In this document: positions 18,107 through 27,140 of the stretch, in pieces
Layout: the number at the start of each line of letters is the position of its first letter
How positions within the stretch are numbered: the first letter of the stretch is position 1
Origin: Terrisporobacter sp.
GTDB lineage: Bacteria; Bacillota_A; Clostridia; Peptostreptococcales; Peptostreptococcaceae
Length of the DNA stretch: 64,000 nt
NCBI GenBank assembly: GCA_029851945.1
Contig: JARKUZ010000057.1
Span: forward strand, 124,001-188,000
Reading direction: 5' to 3'
Notes under the pieces: model-generated
The model's input: the letters and a program-made list of their open reading frames with translations, nothing else
The model's database searches: none
What the model was told of the DNA's origin: nothing
Program-made: the position numbers and the translations under genes

Positions 18107-18394
18107 ATATTCCTCCAGTTTTATATAATTAAATATTAGTAAATATAAATTAATTAAAGTATAAATTATTTATTTGAATATATAAACATATTAGAAAAAT
18201 TTAATTTTATGAAAATCAGCAAAATTACAAAATAAATTATAAATTATATGAAAAATTTTGAAATAAATTATATATCTTACTCTTTTATGTATTAATTTTT
18301 GTATAAGTATTTAAAGGATGCTAAGGTAATTAAAACAAATATTTTAAGTATGTAAATTTTTGAAATATTTGCTATTAGTGCAAGGGGTGATTTT
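18107..18394. other. AT-rich gap before ftsL
   Basis: 288 bases between the divergent lipoprotein gene and ftsL. No structured RNA or gene seen. Several TATAAT-like runs occur, but none has a convincing -35 element. Confidence 0.4.
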
Positions 18395-18742
18395 TTGAAG
18401 AAAAAAAATAAGGTAGAAAACATACGGGAATATAAGAGAAGAAAAAAGAATAGAAATAGAAAGAGAAAAATAAAAAAAATATTAAGACCAATTTTATTAA
18501 TAGTTCCCATATTAGTAATACTTATAATTAATTTGTGTGGAAATGCAATAGTTTCAAATTATAAATATGAAATAAATAACTTGAAGAAAAGTTTAAGAAA
18601 AGAAGAAATAGTATTAGATGGATTAAAAATGGAGCAACTAAAATACGATAATATAACAAATATTGAACAAAGCGCAAAAGATGAGTTAGATATGAATTAC
18701 CCTACAAAAAGTCAAATTAGATATATTGACATGGGAAACTAA
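18395..18742 (+). CDS. ftsL: Cell division protein FtsL-like
   Basis: Small bitopic divisome protein linking FtsQ and the septal synthase. The layout is diagnostic rather than the sequence: ~30 very basic cytoplasmic residues (REYKRRKKNRNRKRKIKK), one membrane helix (about residues 31-50), then a short extracellular coiled coil (YEINNLKKSLRKEEIVLDGL). 115 aa. The start is TTG, seven bases or so after AAGGGGTGA. It directly precedes spoVD, the usual place of FtsL. The septal versus sporulation role cannot be resolved from sequence. Confidence 0.85.
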   Translation: MKKKNKVENIREYKRRKKNRNRKRKIKKILRPILLIVPILVILIINLCGNAIVSNYKYEINNLKKSLRKEEIVLDGLKMEQLKYDNITNIEQSAKDELDMNYPTKSQIRYIDMGN

Positions 18743-18757
18743 AGGGGGAGGTTGTTA

Positions 18758-20737
18758 ATGAAAATAAGGATAAAAAGTAAGAAAAGATTAGTTGTTGTAA
18801 TGGTATTGGCTTGTAGTTTATTTTTGTGCCTTATAGGTAGAATTGGATATCTACAGTTAGTAAAAGGAGAGTGGTTAAGTACAAAGGCATCAGAACAGCA
18901 GACAAGAGAAATTCCTATAGAAGCAAAAAGAGGAACTATTTATGATACTAATATGAAAGAGCTAGCAGTAAGTATAACAAAATATACAGTGTGGTGTAAG
19001 CCAGTAGAAGTTAAAGATGCAGAGAAGACATCAAAGGAACTTGCACAAATTATTGACGAAGAATATGAAGATATATATAAAAAGGTAAATAAGAAAAATG
19101 TGGCACTAGTTAAAGTTAAAAGATGGATAGATGATGAAACAGCAGATAAAATTACTAAAGCTGGATTATCTGGTATATGGGTAGCAGAAGACAATCAAAG
19201 ATATTATCCTTATGGAAACTTTGCATCTTATGTATTAGGTCATACATCATCTGATTCAACAGGTGTAGCTGGAATAGAGCTTAAATACGACAGTGTATTG
19301 AAGGGTACATCTGGAAAATTGATAGTTAGTACAGATGCAGCAGGAAAAGAAATTCCACAAGGATCAGAGCAGTATTATGAACCTACAACTGGAAATGGAT
19401 TGGTTCTTACTATAGATGAAGTTATACAGCACTATTGTGAGAAAGCAGCCCAAAGAGCATATGAAAAAAATAATGCAGCAAAGGTAACTATAATAGCTAT
19501 GGAGCCTAGTACTGGAAATATTTTAGGGATGGTAAATAAGCCGGATTATGATCCTAATAAACCAACAGAGGCAATTTATCCATATTATGAAGAATTGCTA
19601 AATGACTGTAAAAACAATGATGAAAAAATGAAAGCTTATTTTTCAATGTGGAGAAATCCAGCTGTAAGTGATACATATGAGCCAGGGTCAACATTTAAAC
19701 TTATTACATCTGCTGCAGGATTAGAAGAAGGTGTTGTTAAACAAGATGATAAGTTTGTTTGCAAAGGGAGTGTAACGGTAGGAGGACAAAAACTTAAATG
19801 TTGGAGATCTTATAATCCTCATGGAGCTGAAACATTTAAGCAAGGAGTACAAAACTCTTGTAACCCTGTGTTTATAGATGTAGGTAACAGACTAGGGGTC
19901 TCAAAATTATATGATTACATAGAAGGATTTGGTTTAACTAAAAAGACCGGGATAGACTTACCTGGTGAGGCTTTAGGTGTCATGTATAAGGAAAAAGATG
20001 TTGGACCAGTTGAACTTGCTACAATTTCTTTTGGTCAATCTAACTCTCTAACACCTATACAACTAATAACAGCAGTCTCTGCTATAGTAAATGATGGAAA
20101 TCTGATGCAACCAAGACTAGTAAAAGCTTATACAGATAATAAAGGAAATATAACAGAAGAGGTTGAACCAGTTAAAGTTAGACAGGTAATATCTAAAGAG
20201 ACTTCTGCACAAATGAGGGAAATTATGGAATCTGTTGTGTCAGAAGGAGGAGGTAAGATAGCATATTTACCAGGATATAGACTTGGTGGAAAAACAGGAA
20301 CAGCTCAAAAAGTTGTTAATGGTTCATATGCTCAAGGTAAATATGTATGTTCGTTTGTAGGTGTAGCACCAGCTGATGATCCTAAAATAGCCGTTCTTGC
20401 TATAGTTGATGAACCAACAGGAGTAGCAGCTTTTGGTAGCCAGACAGGTGGACCTATTATAAAAGAAGTAATGAATAACTGCTTAAAATATTTAGGTGTT
20501 GAACCTAGATACACAGAGGAAGAAAAAAAGGAAAATGTTAAAAATAAAGTAGAAGTTCCAGATGTTAGAGGGCTAACTATTGAAGAAGCAACAAAAGTTT
20601 TACAAGAAGCAAAATTAGAAGCTAATGTTGATAATGATATTGAAATTAAAGAAGGAACTGTTATAACAGATATGTTCCCAAAACCTGGAATAAGCGTCAA
20701 TGAAGAATCTTTAATATCATTATACTTCGATAATTAA
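18758..20737 (+). CDS. spoVD: Class B penicillin-binding protein, SpoVD type
   Basis: Peptidoglycan transpeptidase anchored by an N-terminal helix (VVVMVLACSLFLCLIGRIGYL). A dimerisation domain with RGTIYDTN follows, then the transpeptidase domain with S311-TFK (active serine), S367-CN and K512-TG, and one C-terminal PASTA domain (VPDVRGLTIEEATKVLQEAK...). A single PASTA repeat is typical of SpoVD, the sporulation-specific enzyme needed for spore cortex in Bacillus and Clostridioides. ATG at 18758 is preferred over the in-frame TTG at 18752 because GGGGGAGG ends at 18751. The partner SEDS gene lies five genes downstream. Confidence 0.92.
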   Translation: MKIRIKSKKRLVVVMVLACSLFLCLIGRIGYLQLVKGEWLSTKASEQQTREIPIEAKRGTIYDTNMKELAVSITKYTVWCKPVEVKDAEKTSKELAQIIDEEYEDIYKKVNKKNVALVKVKRWIDDETADKITKAGLSGIWVAEDNQRYYPYGNFASYVLGHTSSDSTGVAGIELKYDSVLKGTSGKLIVSTDAAGKEIPQGSEQYYEPTTGNGLVLTIDEVIQHYCEKAAQRAYEKNNAAKVTIIAMEPSTGNILGMVNKPDYDPNKPTEAIYPYYEELLNDCKNNDEKMKAYFSMWRNPAVSDTYEPGSTFKLITSAAGLEEGVVKQDDKFVCKGSVTVGGQKLKCWRSYNPHGAETFKQGVQNSCNPVFIDVGNRLGVSKLYDYIEGFGLTKKTGIDLPGEALGVMYKEKDVGPVELATISFGQSNSLTPIQLITAVSAIVNDGNLMQPRLVKAYTDNKGNITEEVEPVKVRQVISKETSAQMREIMESVVSEGGGKIAYLPGYRLGGKTGTAQKVVNGSYAQGKYVCSFVGVAPADDPKIAVLAIVDEPTGVAAFGSQTGGPIIKEVMNNCLKYLGVEPRYTEEEKKENVKNKVEVPDVRGLTIEEATKVLQEAKLEANVDNDIEIKEGTVITDMFPKPGISVNEESLISLYFDN

Positions 20738-20802
20738 TATTATAGAAACTTATAAATATCTTCAAAAAAAACTTAATATGGTATATAATTATTAAGATAA
20801 AA

Positions 20803-20839
20803 TATAAAAGGCAATGTATATTATGCATTGCCTTTTATA
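20803..20839 (+). terminator. Hairpin between spoVD and murF
   Basis: 14-bp perfect stem TATAAAAGGCAATG / CATTGCCTTTTATA. The T-run is short (TTTT), and a TATAAT lies just upstream at 20784, so it may be a partial terminator or a 5'-UTR element of murF. Confidence 0.6.
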
Positions 20840-20878
20840 AAGATAGTTGTAAAATTTAATATCGATAAGGAGGTTAAG

Positions 20879-22255
20879 ATGGAATATTTAACTATAAAAG
20901 AGTTAATACTTGCAAGTAAAGGCAACTTAGTATGTGAATCTAAAGAATTCAGCAAAGTTAATGATGTTGTCATCGATAGTAGAAAAGCGAATAAAGATAA
21001 TGCTTTTGTTGCCATAGTAGGTGAAAACTTAGACGGACATAATTTCATCAACTTAGCTATAAATCAAGGCTGTAGAACTATTATAAAGAATAAAAATAAC
21101 AACGTTGACATAGAAAATAAAGAAGTTAATGTAATAGAAGTTGATAATACACAAATAGCTTTTGGTGACATAGCTAGATTTTATAAAGAAAAATTTGAAA
21201 TACCTTATATTGCTGTTACAGGTAGTGTAGGTAAGACAACTACTAGGGATATGATACATTCTACTATTAGTTCAAAGTATAATGCATTAAAAAATGTAGG
21301 TAATTTAAATAACCATTTTGGAGTACCTTTGACTTTATTTAATTTAAACAAAGACCATGAATGTGCAGTAATTGAAATGGGAATGAGCAATTTTAAAGAA
21401 ATTGAGTATTTAGTCAATATGGTTAATCCGCAAATAGGAGTCATATCTAATATAGGGTATTCACATGTTGAAAATTTAGGTGACAGAAATGGTATTTTCA
21501 AAGCTAAAATGGAAATAACTACGAACTTTAATGAAAATTCATTATTAATTGTAAATGGAGATGATGATTGTTTAAAAACTTTAAAAAATCAAAAATTAGT
21601 TTATAAGTTAAAAACTTTCGGATTTGAAAAAGATAATGATATATATTGTGAAGATTATGATATGACTGACGATAGTATTACTTTTACTGCGGTAATAAAT
21701 GGCGATAAAGAAAAATTTTTCATCCCAGCAGTAGGAAAACATAATATATATAATGCCATGAGTGCAATCTTAGTGGGTCTTAATCTTAATATGACAATAG
21801 AGGAAATAAAAGACGGTTTAAAAGCATTTGAATGTACAAAAAATAGACTAGACATAATAAAAAAAGATAATATAACAATAATTGATTCAGTTTATAATGC
21901 TAGCATAGATTCTATGAATGCTGCATTAAATATATTAGGAAGATACAAAAGTAGAAGAGTAGCAATACTTGGAGATATGTTTGAGATGGGTGAATTTTCA
22001 GAATTCGCACATAGACAAGTAGGAAAAACTGCTGTAGAAAATATAGATATATTAGTAGCAATTGGTAAAGATTCTGAGTATATTGTAAAAGAGCTACAAC
22101 AAAATAATTTTAACTCTAAAAATCTTTATCACTTTGACAATAAAGAAGATGCTATAGAAGATCTAGATAGCATCATAAAAGACGGAGATGTTATATTAGT
22201 TAAAGCATCAAGAGGAATGCATTTAGAAAAAATTGTAGAACATCTTAATAAATAG
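20879..22255 (+). CDS. murF: UDP-MurNAc-tripeptide--D-Ala-D-Ala ligase
   Basis: Cytosolic ATP-dependent ligase that adds D-Ala-D-Ala to form the UDP-MurNAc-pentapeptide. Signatures: P-loop AVTGSVGKTTTRDMIHS, GNLNNHFGVPLTLF, VIEMGMSNFKEI and VAILGDMFEMGEFSEFAHRQ in the C-domain. ATG at 20879 follows AAGGAGG by five bases; an in-frame ATG at 20828 lies inside the upstream hairpin and is rejected. 458 aa. Confidence 0.96.
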   Translation: MEYLTIKELILASKGNLVCESKEFSKVNDVVIDSRKANKDNAFVAIVGENLDGHNFINLAINQGCRTIIKNKNNNVDIENKEVNVIEVDNTQIAFGDIARFYKEKFEIPYIAVTGSVGKTTTRDMIHSTISSKYNALKNVGNLNNHFGVPLTLFNLNKDHECAVIEMGMSNFKEIEYLVNMVNPQIGVISNIGYSHVENLGDRNGIFKAKMEITTNFNENSLLIVNGDDDCLKTLKNQKLVYKLKTFGFEKDNDIYCEDYDMTDDSITFTAVINGDKEKFFIPAVGKHNIYNAMSAILVGLNLNMTIEEIKDGLKAFECTKNRLDIIKKDNITIIDSVYNASIDSMNAALNILGRYKSRRVAILGDMFEMGEFSEFAHRQVGKTAVENIDILVAIGKDSEYIVKELQQNNFNSKNLYHFDNKEDAIEDLDSIIKDGDVILVKASRGMHLEKIVEHLNK

Positions 22256-22293
22256 ACAAAATATTTAGCGAACCAGGGAGAGGAGTTTATATT

Positions 22294-23256
22294 ATGTTAG
22301 GAATAACGCAACTTACTTATACAGCAATAATTGCATTTTTAATAGTAGTAATACTAGGACCAATATTTATACCAATGTTATCAAAATTTAAATTTGGTCA
22401 AACGGTTAGAGATGATGGGCCACAGACTCATTTGTTAAAAAATGGAACACCAACTATGGGTGGAGTATTAATGATAATAGCTATCCTTATTACTGGACTT
22501 ACAAGAGCTCAAATAAATAAAGATTTATTAGTAGGATTAATCTGTATAACAGGATTTGGATTTGTTGGATTTTTAGATGATTTTATAAAGATAAAAATGA
22601 AAAGATCATTAGGTCTAAAAGCTTATCAAAAAATTGTCCTTCAATTTGCTATTGCATTTTTCGTTGCTTACTATCAATATTCTGCATCACCAAGTGCAAC
22701 ACAAATAATGATACCTTTTACAGACTACATTATTAACTTAGGATCTTTATATGTTCCAATAATGATGTTTATAATAATAGGAACAGTGAACGCAGTAAAC
22801 TTAACAGATGGATTAGATGGATTAGCATCAGGTGTAACATTAATAGTATCAATTTTCTTTATGATGCTTGCAATATCAGTTGCAAATAATGATGTGGCAA
22901 TTTTAGCAGCAGCTACTGGTGGAGCTTGTTTAGGGTTCCTAGGATTTAATTCATATCCAGCTAAAGTATTCATGGGAGATACAGGTTCTATGGCTTTAGG
23001 TGGAGCAGTAGTAGCATTTGCTGTATTAACAAACTCTGTTCTATTAATACCAATAGTTGGAGGTATATATTTTGCAGAAGCACTTTCAGTTATAATACAA
23101 GTATTATCATTTAAACTAACTGGAAAAAGAGTATTCAAAATGGCACCGATACATCATCATTTTGAACAATGTGGATGGCCAGAAACAAGGGTTGTATTTA
23201 TATTTTGGATAGCTACTGTAGTACTAGCATGGATAGGGATTATTGCAGTATTCTAA
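22294..23256 (+). CDS. mraY: Phospho-MurNAc-pentapeptide transferase
   Basis: Membrane enzyme making lipid I from UDP-MurNAc-pentapeptide and undecaprenyl phosphate. About ten membrane segments. Catalytic motifs: GFLDDFIKIKMKRS (aspartate pair), AVNLTDGLDGLA, FMGDTGSMALGG and the MAPIHHHFE histidine triad. 320 aa. Preceded by GGGAGAGGAG; 38 bases after murF in the same operon. Confidence 0.97.
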   Translation: MLGITQLTYTAIIAFLIVVILGPIFIPMLSKFKFGQTVRDDGPQTHLLKNGTPTMGGVLMIIAILITGLTRAQINKDLLVGLICITGFGFVGFLDDFIKIKMKRSLGLKAYQKIVLQFAIAFFVAYYQYSASPSATQIMIPFTDYIINLGSLYVPIMMFIIIGTVNAVNLTDGLDGLASGVTLIVSIFFMMLAISVANNDVAILAAATGGACLGFLGFNSYPAKVFMGDTGSMALGGAVVAFAVLTNSVLLIPIVGGIYFAEALSVIIQVLSFKLTGKRVFKMAPIHHHFEQCGWPETRVVFIFWIATVVLAWIGIIAVF

Positions 23257-23274
23257 TCAATCGGGGGTATAAAG

Positions 23275-24633
23275 ATGAACTTGAAAAATAAGAATGTATT
23301 ACTAGTTGGTCTTGCTAGAACTGGAGTATCAACAATAAAGTTATTAGATAAGCTAGAAGCAAACATAATAGTAAATGACATAAAGGATGAAGAAAAACTT
23401 AAAGATATATTAGAAGAATTAAAAGAAATTAAAAATGCTGAGTATATTTTAGGGTATCATCCAGAAAATGTAGATCATATAGATTTAGCAGTAGTATCTC
23501 CAGGAGTTCCATTAGATTTACCTTTTATTTTGAAATTAAAAGAAGAAAATATAGAGATAATAGGAGAAGTCGAATTAGCATATAGGTTATCAAAAAATCC
23601 TATATTTGTTGGAATAACAGGAACAAATGGAAAGACTACAACAACATCTTTAGTAGGTGAAATATTTAAAGCAGCAGATAAAGACACATATATAGTTGGA
23701 AATATAGGAAATCCAGTTATAGATACAGTAGAAACTACAAATGAAGACTCATATCTTATAACAGAACTTAGTTCTTTCCAATTAGAAAGTATAGTTGACT
23801 TTAAACCAAAAGTTGCATCAATATTAAATCTTTCTCCGGACCATTTAAATAGACATCATACTATGGAAAATTATATAAAAGCCAAGGCTAATATATTTAA
23901 AAATCAAAATAATAATGATTTTGCCATATTAAATTATGATGATAAACAAGTTAGAGAAATAAGTGATAAGTGTAATGGTCAAATTATTTTCTTCTCAAGA
24001 AGAGAAAAACTTGATAAAGGTGTATATTTAGACGAAAATGACAATATAGTTATAGATATAGAAGAGAAAATAGTTTTATTAAATAAAAAAGAATTAAGTT
24101 TACCTGGACCGCACAATTTAGAAAATTGTATGGCTGCAATAGCAATGGCTTATGTATGTGAAATTGATTTAGAAATACTAAGACATGTGCTTAAAACATT
24201 CAAAGCAGTAGAACATAGATTAGAGTATGTAAGAACTTTACATGATATTATGTTTGTAAATGATTCTAAAGGAACTAATCCAGACTCAACTATTAAAGCA
24301 ATTCAATCTTATGATAATCCAGTTATATTAATTGCTGGAGGATACAATAAAGACAGTGACTATAACGAGCTATTGGAAATAGGAAAGAAAAATGTTAAAG
24401 CATTAGTTTTAATGGGTGAGACTGCACCTCTAATAGAAGAGTGTGCAAAACTTAAAGATTACAAAACTATTATAAGAGTAAATAACATGAAAGAAGCCGT
24501 TGAGGCCTCATATAACCTGGCTAGAAAAGGTGATGTAGTTCTTTTATCGCCTGCATGTGCAAGCTGGGATATGTACAAAAGTTTTGAAGTGAGAGGAATA
24601 GACTTCAAAGATAATGTTAACAGCTTAAAATAA
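23275..24633 (+). CDS. murD: UDP-MurNAc-L-Ala--D-Glu ligase
   Basis: Adds D-glutamate to UDP-MurNAc-L-Ala in the cytosol. N-terminal VLLVGLARTGVSTIKLL Rossmann-like domain, P-loop GITGTNGKTTTTSLVGEIF, central NLSPDHLNRHHTMENYIKAK, C-terminal FVNDSKGTNPDSTIKAI and LLSPACASWDMYKSFEVRG, which is a MurD hallmark. 452 aa. Located 18 bases after mraY, a conserved order. Confidence 0.97.
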   Translation: MNLKNKNVLLVGLARTGVSTIKLLDKLEANIIVNDIKDEEKLKDILEELKEIKNAEYILGYHPENVDHIDLAVVSPGVPLDLPFILKLKEENIEIIGEVELAYRLSKNPIFVGITGTNGKTTTTSLVGEIFKAADKDTYIVGNIGNPVIDTVETTNEDSYLITELSSFQLESIVDFKPKVASILNLSPDHLNRHHTMENYIKAKANIFKNQNNNDFAILNYDDKQVREISDKCNGQIIFFSRREKLDKGVYLDENDNIVIDIEEKIVLLNKKELSLPGPHNLENCMAAIAMAYVCEIDLEILRHVLKTFKAVEHRLEYVRTLHDIMFVNDSKGTNPDSTIKAIQSYDNPVILIAGGYNKDSDYNELLEIGKKNVKALVLMGETAPLIEECAKLKDYKTIIRVNNMKEAVEASYNLARKGDVVLLSPACASWDMYKSFEVRGIDFKDNVNSLK

Positions 24634-24676
24634 CTCCTTCAAAGCAATTATTGCGGAATGGAGGGTAGTCTATCAG

Positions 24677-25807
24677 ATGCCTAGTAAAATTTTAAAAAAA
24701 CAAATTAACAAAGGTATGAAGACGGATTTTGACTCAGTGGTATTTTATACCACTATGATATTGGTATTTTTTGGGATCGTCATGGTGTTTAGTGCGAGTT
24801 ATATTCAAGCTTCATTTAAACATAATGATCCCTATTATTTTTTAAAAAGAGATTTAATTTATGCAACGCTGGGTTTTGCAGGAATGATGTTTCTATCAAA
24901 TGTTGATTATAGACTTTGGAAGAAATACTCTACACATGTTTGTGTAATAGCCATAATATTTCTAGTTTTAGTTTTAACTCCTCTAGGAATAGAGGCGAAT
25001 GGGGCAAAAAGATGGCTAGGTGTGGGAGGTGCAACTTTCCAACCATCAGATATAGCAAAATTCGCATGTGTAATAATTACAGCAAAATTAATAGAAATAA
25101 GATATGACAAAATAAAATCTTTGACAAAGGGAATTTTACCACTTTTAATTATGCCTGCGGTATTTTTTATATTAATAATGCTTGAACCTAATATGTCAAC
25201 AGCAGGAACAGTTATACTTGTAGTATTCGTTATGTTGTTTGTTGCAGGTATGAATATGAAGTTTGTTGGAGGAATGGGATTAGCAGGTGTAGGATTATTT
25301 GCGGCTTTAGTTTTAGCAGAGCCTTATAGATTGAAACGTATGACGGCATTTTTGGATCCTTTTCAAGATCCACTTGGATCAGGATATCAAGTTATACAAA
25401 GTTTGTATGCTCTAGGTTCAGGAGGTCTATTTGGACTTGGGCTTGGAAAGAGTAGACAAAAATACTTTTACATACCAGAACCACAAAATGACTTTATATT
25501 TGCAATTATAGGTGAGGAATTAGGTTTAATAGGATGTATACTAGTTATCATGCTATTTATACTATTAGTTTATAGATGTGTAAGAATAGCTTTAAAATGT
25601 GAAGATATATTTGGCTGTATGTTAGTTATAGGTATAGGAGCATTAATAGGTATTCAAGCAGCATTAAATATTGCTGTAGCAACATCATCAATGCCTAACA
25701 CAGGTGTAGCGCTGCCCTTTATAAGCTTTGGAGGTACATCCCTGACCATGCTTATGGGTGAAATAGGAATAGTGTTAAATGTCTCAAAACATGTCAAGAT
25801 TAATTAA
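24677..25807 (+). CDS. spoVE: SEDS-family peptidoglycan glycosyltransferase (SpoVE/FtsW)
   Basis: Multi-pass membrane protein (about ten helices) polymerising lipid II together with a class B PBP. SEDS signatures: FSASYIQASFKHNDPYYF, GAKRWLGVGG.TFQPSDIAKF, MLEPNMSTAGT, and the C-terminal MPNTGVALPFISFGGTS. The aspartate-containing periplasmic loop region (QNDFIFAIIGEELGLIG) is present. With SpoVD five genes upstream, it is best read as SpoVE, though sequence alone does not exclude a vegetative FtsW. The SD GGAGGG is ~11 bases from the ATG used; an ATG at 24716 is an alternative start. Confidence 0.9.
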   Translation: MPSKILKKQINKGMKTDFDSVVFYTTMILVFFGIVMVFSASYIQASFKHNDPYYFLKRDLIYATLGFAGMMFLSNVDYRLWKKYSTHVCVIAIIFLVLVLTPLGIEANGAKRWLGVGGATFQPSDIAKFACVIITAKLIEIRYDKIKSLTKGILPLLIMPAVFFILIMLEPNMSTAGTVILVVFVMLFVAGMNMKFVGGMGLAGVGLFAALVLAEPYRLKRMTAFLDPFQDPLGSGYQVIQSLYALGSGGLFGLGLGKSRQKYFYIPEPQNDFIFAIIGEELGLIGCILVIMLFILLVYRCVRIALKCEDIFGCMLVIGIGALIGIQAALNIAVATSSMPNTGVALPFISFGGTSLTMLMGEIGIVLNVSKHVKIN

Positions 25808-25821
25808 CAGGAGATGATAGG

Positions 25822-27072
25822 ATGAAAGTATTACTATCTGGCGGAGGAACAGGAGGTCATGTTTATCCTGCCATAGCAATCGCAAACAAAATAAAAGAAG
25901 AAAATCCTGATTGTGAGATATTATTTGTAGGGACAGAAAAAGGTATAGAATCAGAAATTGTTCCTAAGTACGGATATGAATTAAAAACAGTTACAGTACA
26001 AGGATTTAGAAGAAAAATAGATCTAGAAAATATAAAAAGAGTATTCAAACTATGTAAGGGATTAGAAGAATCTAGAAGAATTGTTAAGAAATTTAAGCCA
26101 GATATAGTAATTGGTACGGGTGGATATGTTAGTGGTCCTGTTCTTTTTAATTCTGCTCTTAACAAAACAGTTACAATAGTTCATGAGCAAAACTCTTTTC
26201 CTGGAGTAACCAATAAAATACTATCTAAGGTAGTTACAAGAGTTCTTACAAGTTTTGAAGATTCTCATAAAAGATTCCCAGAAGATAGTAGGGACAAATT
26301 AGTACTTACGGGAAATCCAGTTAGAAAAGAAATATTACAAGCGAGGAAGTCAATATCAAGAAGAAAACTTGGAATAAGTGAAGATAAAAAAATGGTTCTT
26401 TGCTATGGTGGTAGTGGTGGATCAAGAAAAATAAATGATGCAATGAAGCTTGTAATTAAGAATATGGTTGATGAAGATATAGCATTTATATTTGCAACTG
26501 GAAAAGTATATTATGATGAATTTATGGAATCTTTAGGTGATATACAGTTAAAACCTTATCAAAGGGTTATGCCTTATTTAGATAATATGGCAGATGGATT
26601 AGCTGCTAGTGATATAGTAATAGGAAGTGCTGGTGCAATATCTTTAGCAGAAATAACTGCTCTTGGTAAGCCATCGATAATAATACCTAAAGCATATACA
26701 GCAGAAAACCATCAAGAATACAATGCGAAAAGCATAGAAGCTCAAGGTGCTGGTATTGCTATATTAGAAAAAGAGCTAACTCCTGAAAGACTAAATGAAG
26801 TAGTATTTAAATTACTAGGAGATAGAGAGCTTCTAATAGATATGTCAAATGCAAGTAAAGAGGCTGGTAAGCCTCAAGCTATTGATGCTATATATGATGA
26901 AATAATGATAGCTTACAATGAAAATAAAAAAATAAAATCATCAAAAAAAGTTAGTAAAGTTGAAGATGTTAAAGATAAAAATAAAGATAAAGATGGTGAA
27001 ACTGTTATAAAAGAAGAAAAAGATAATAGTGAATCTAAAGAAATAAAAACAATCGGAATAAAGAAAAAGTAA
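25822..27072 (+). CDS. murG: UDP-GlcNAc:lipid I N-acetylglucosaminyltransferase with charged tail
   Basis: Peripheral membrane GT-B enzyme converting lipid I to lipid II. Signatures: LSGGGTGGHVYPAIAIA, GTGGYVSGPVL, HEQNSFPGVTNKIL, and the UDP-GlcNAc site GSAGAISLAEITALGKPSIIIP plus AENHQEYNAKS. The catalytic body ends near residue 365, the normal MurG length. A further ~51 residues (366-416) are almost all Lys, Glu, Asp, Ser and Asn (KKIKSSKKVSKVEDVKDKN...). This tail is predicted disordered and is not part of the fold; it may mediate binding to membrane or divisome partners. Start 15 bases after spoVE. Confidence 0.96.
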   Translation: MKVLLSGGGTGGHVYPAIAIANKIKEENPDCEILFVGTEKGIESEIVPKYGYELKTVTVQGFRRKIDLENIKRVFKLCKGLEESRRIVKKFKPDIVIGTGGYVSGPVLFNSALNKTVTIVHEQNSFPGVTNKILSKVVTRVLTSFEDSHKRFPEDSRDKLVLTGNPVRKEILQARKSISRRKLGISEDKKMVLCYGGSGGSRKINDAMKLVIKNMVDEDIAFIFATGKVYYDEFMESLGDIQLKPYQRVMPYLDNMADGLAASDIVIGSAGAISLAEITALGKPSIIIPKAYTAENHQEYNAKSIEAQGAGIAILEKELTPERLNEVVFKLLGDRELLIDMSNASKEAGKPQAIDAIYDEIMIAYNENKKIKSSKKVSKVEDVKDKNKDKDGETVIKEEKDNSESKEIKTIGIKKK

Positions 27073-27077
27073 CATAT

Positions 27078-27135
27078 ACCCCCCTAAACTCATAATATTT
27101 AATAAAAAGGGATTTAATATTATGATTAGGGGGGT
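27078..27135 (+). promoter_or_regulatory. Long hairpin burying the murA ribosome binding site
   Basis: ACCCCCCTAA (27078-27087) pairs with TTAGGGGGGT (27126-27135), and TCATAATATT (27090-27099) with AATATTATGA (27116-27125), with a two-base bulge and a 16-base loop. The right arm is the murA Shine-Dalgarno itself (AGGGGGG), six bases before the TTG start. It may limit translation, or partly terminate transcription. Confidence 0.65.
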
Positions 27136-27140
27136 TCGTT

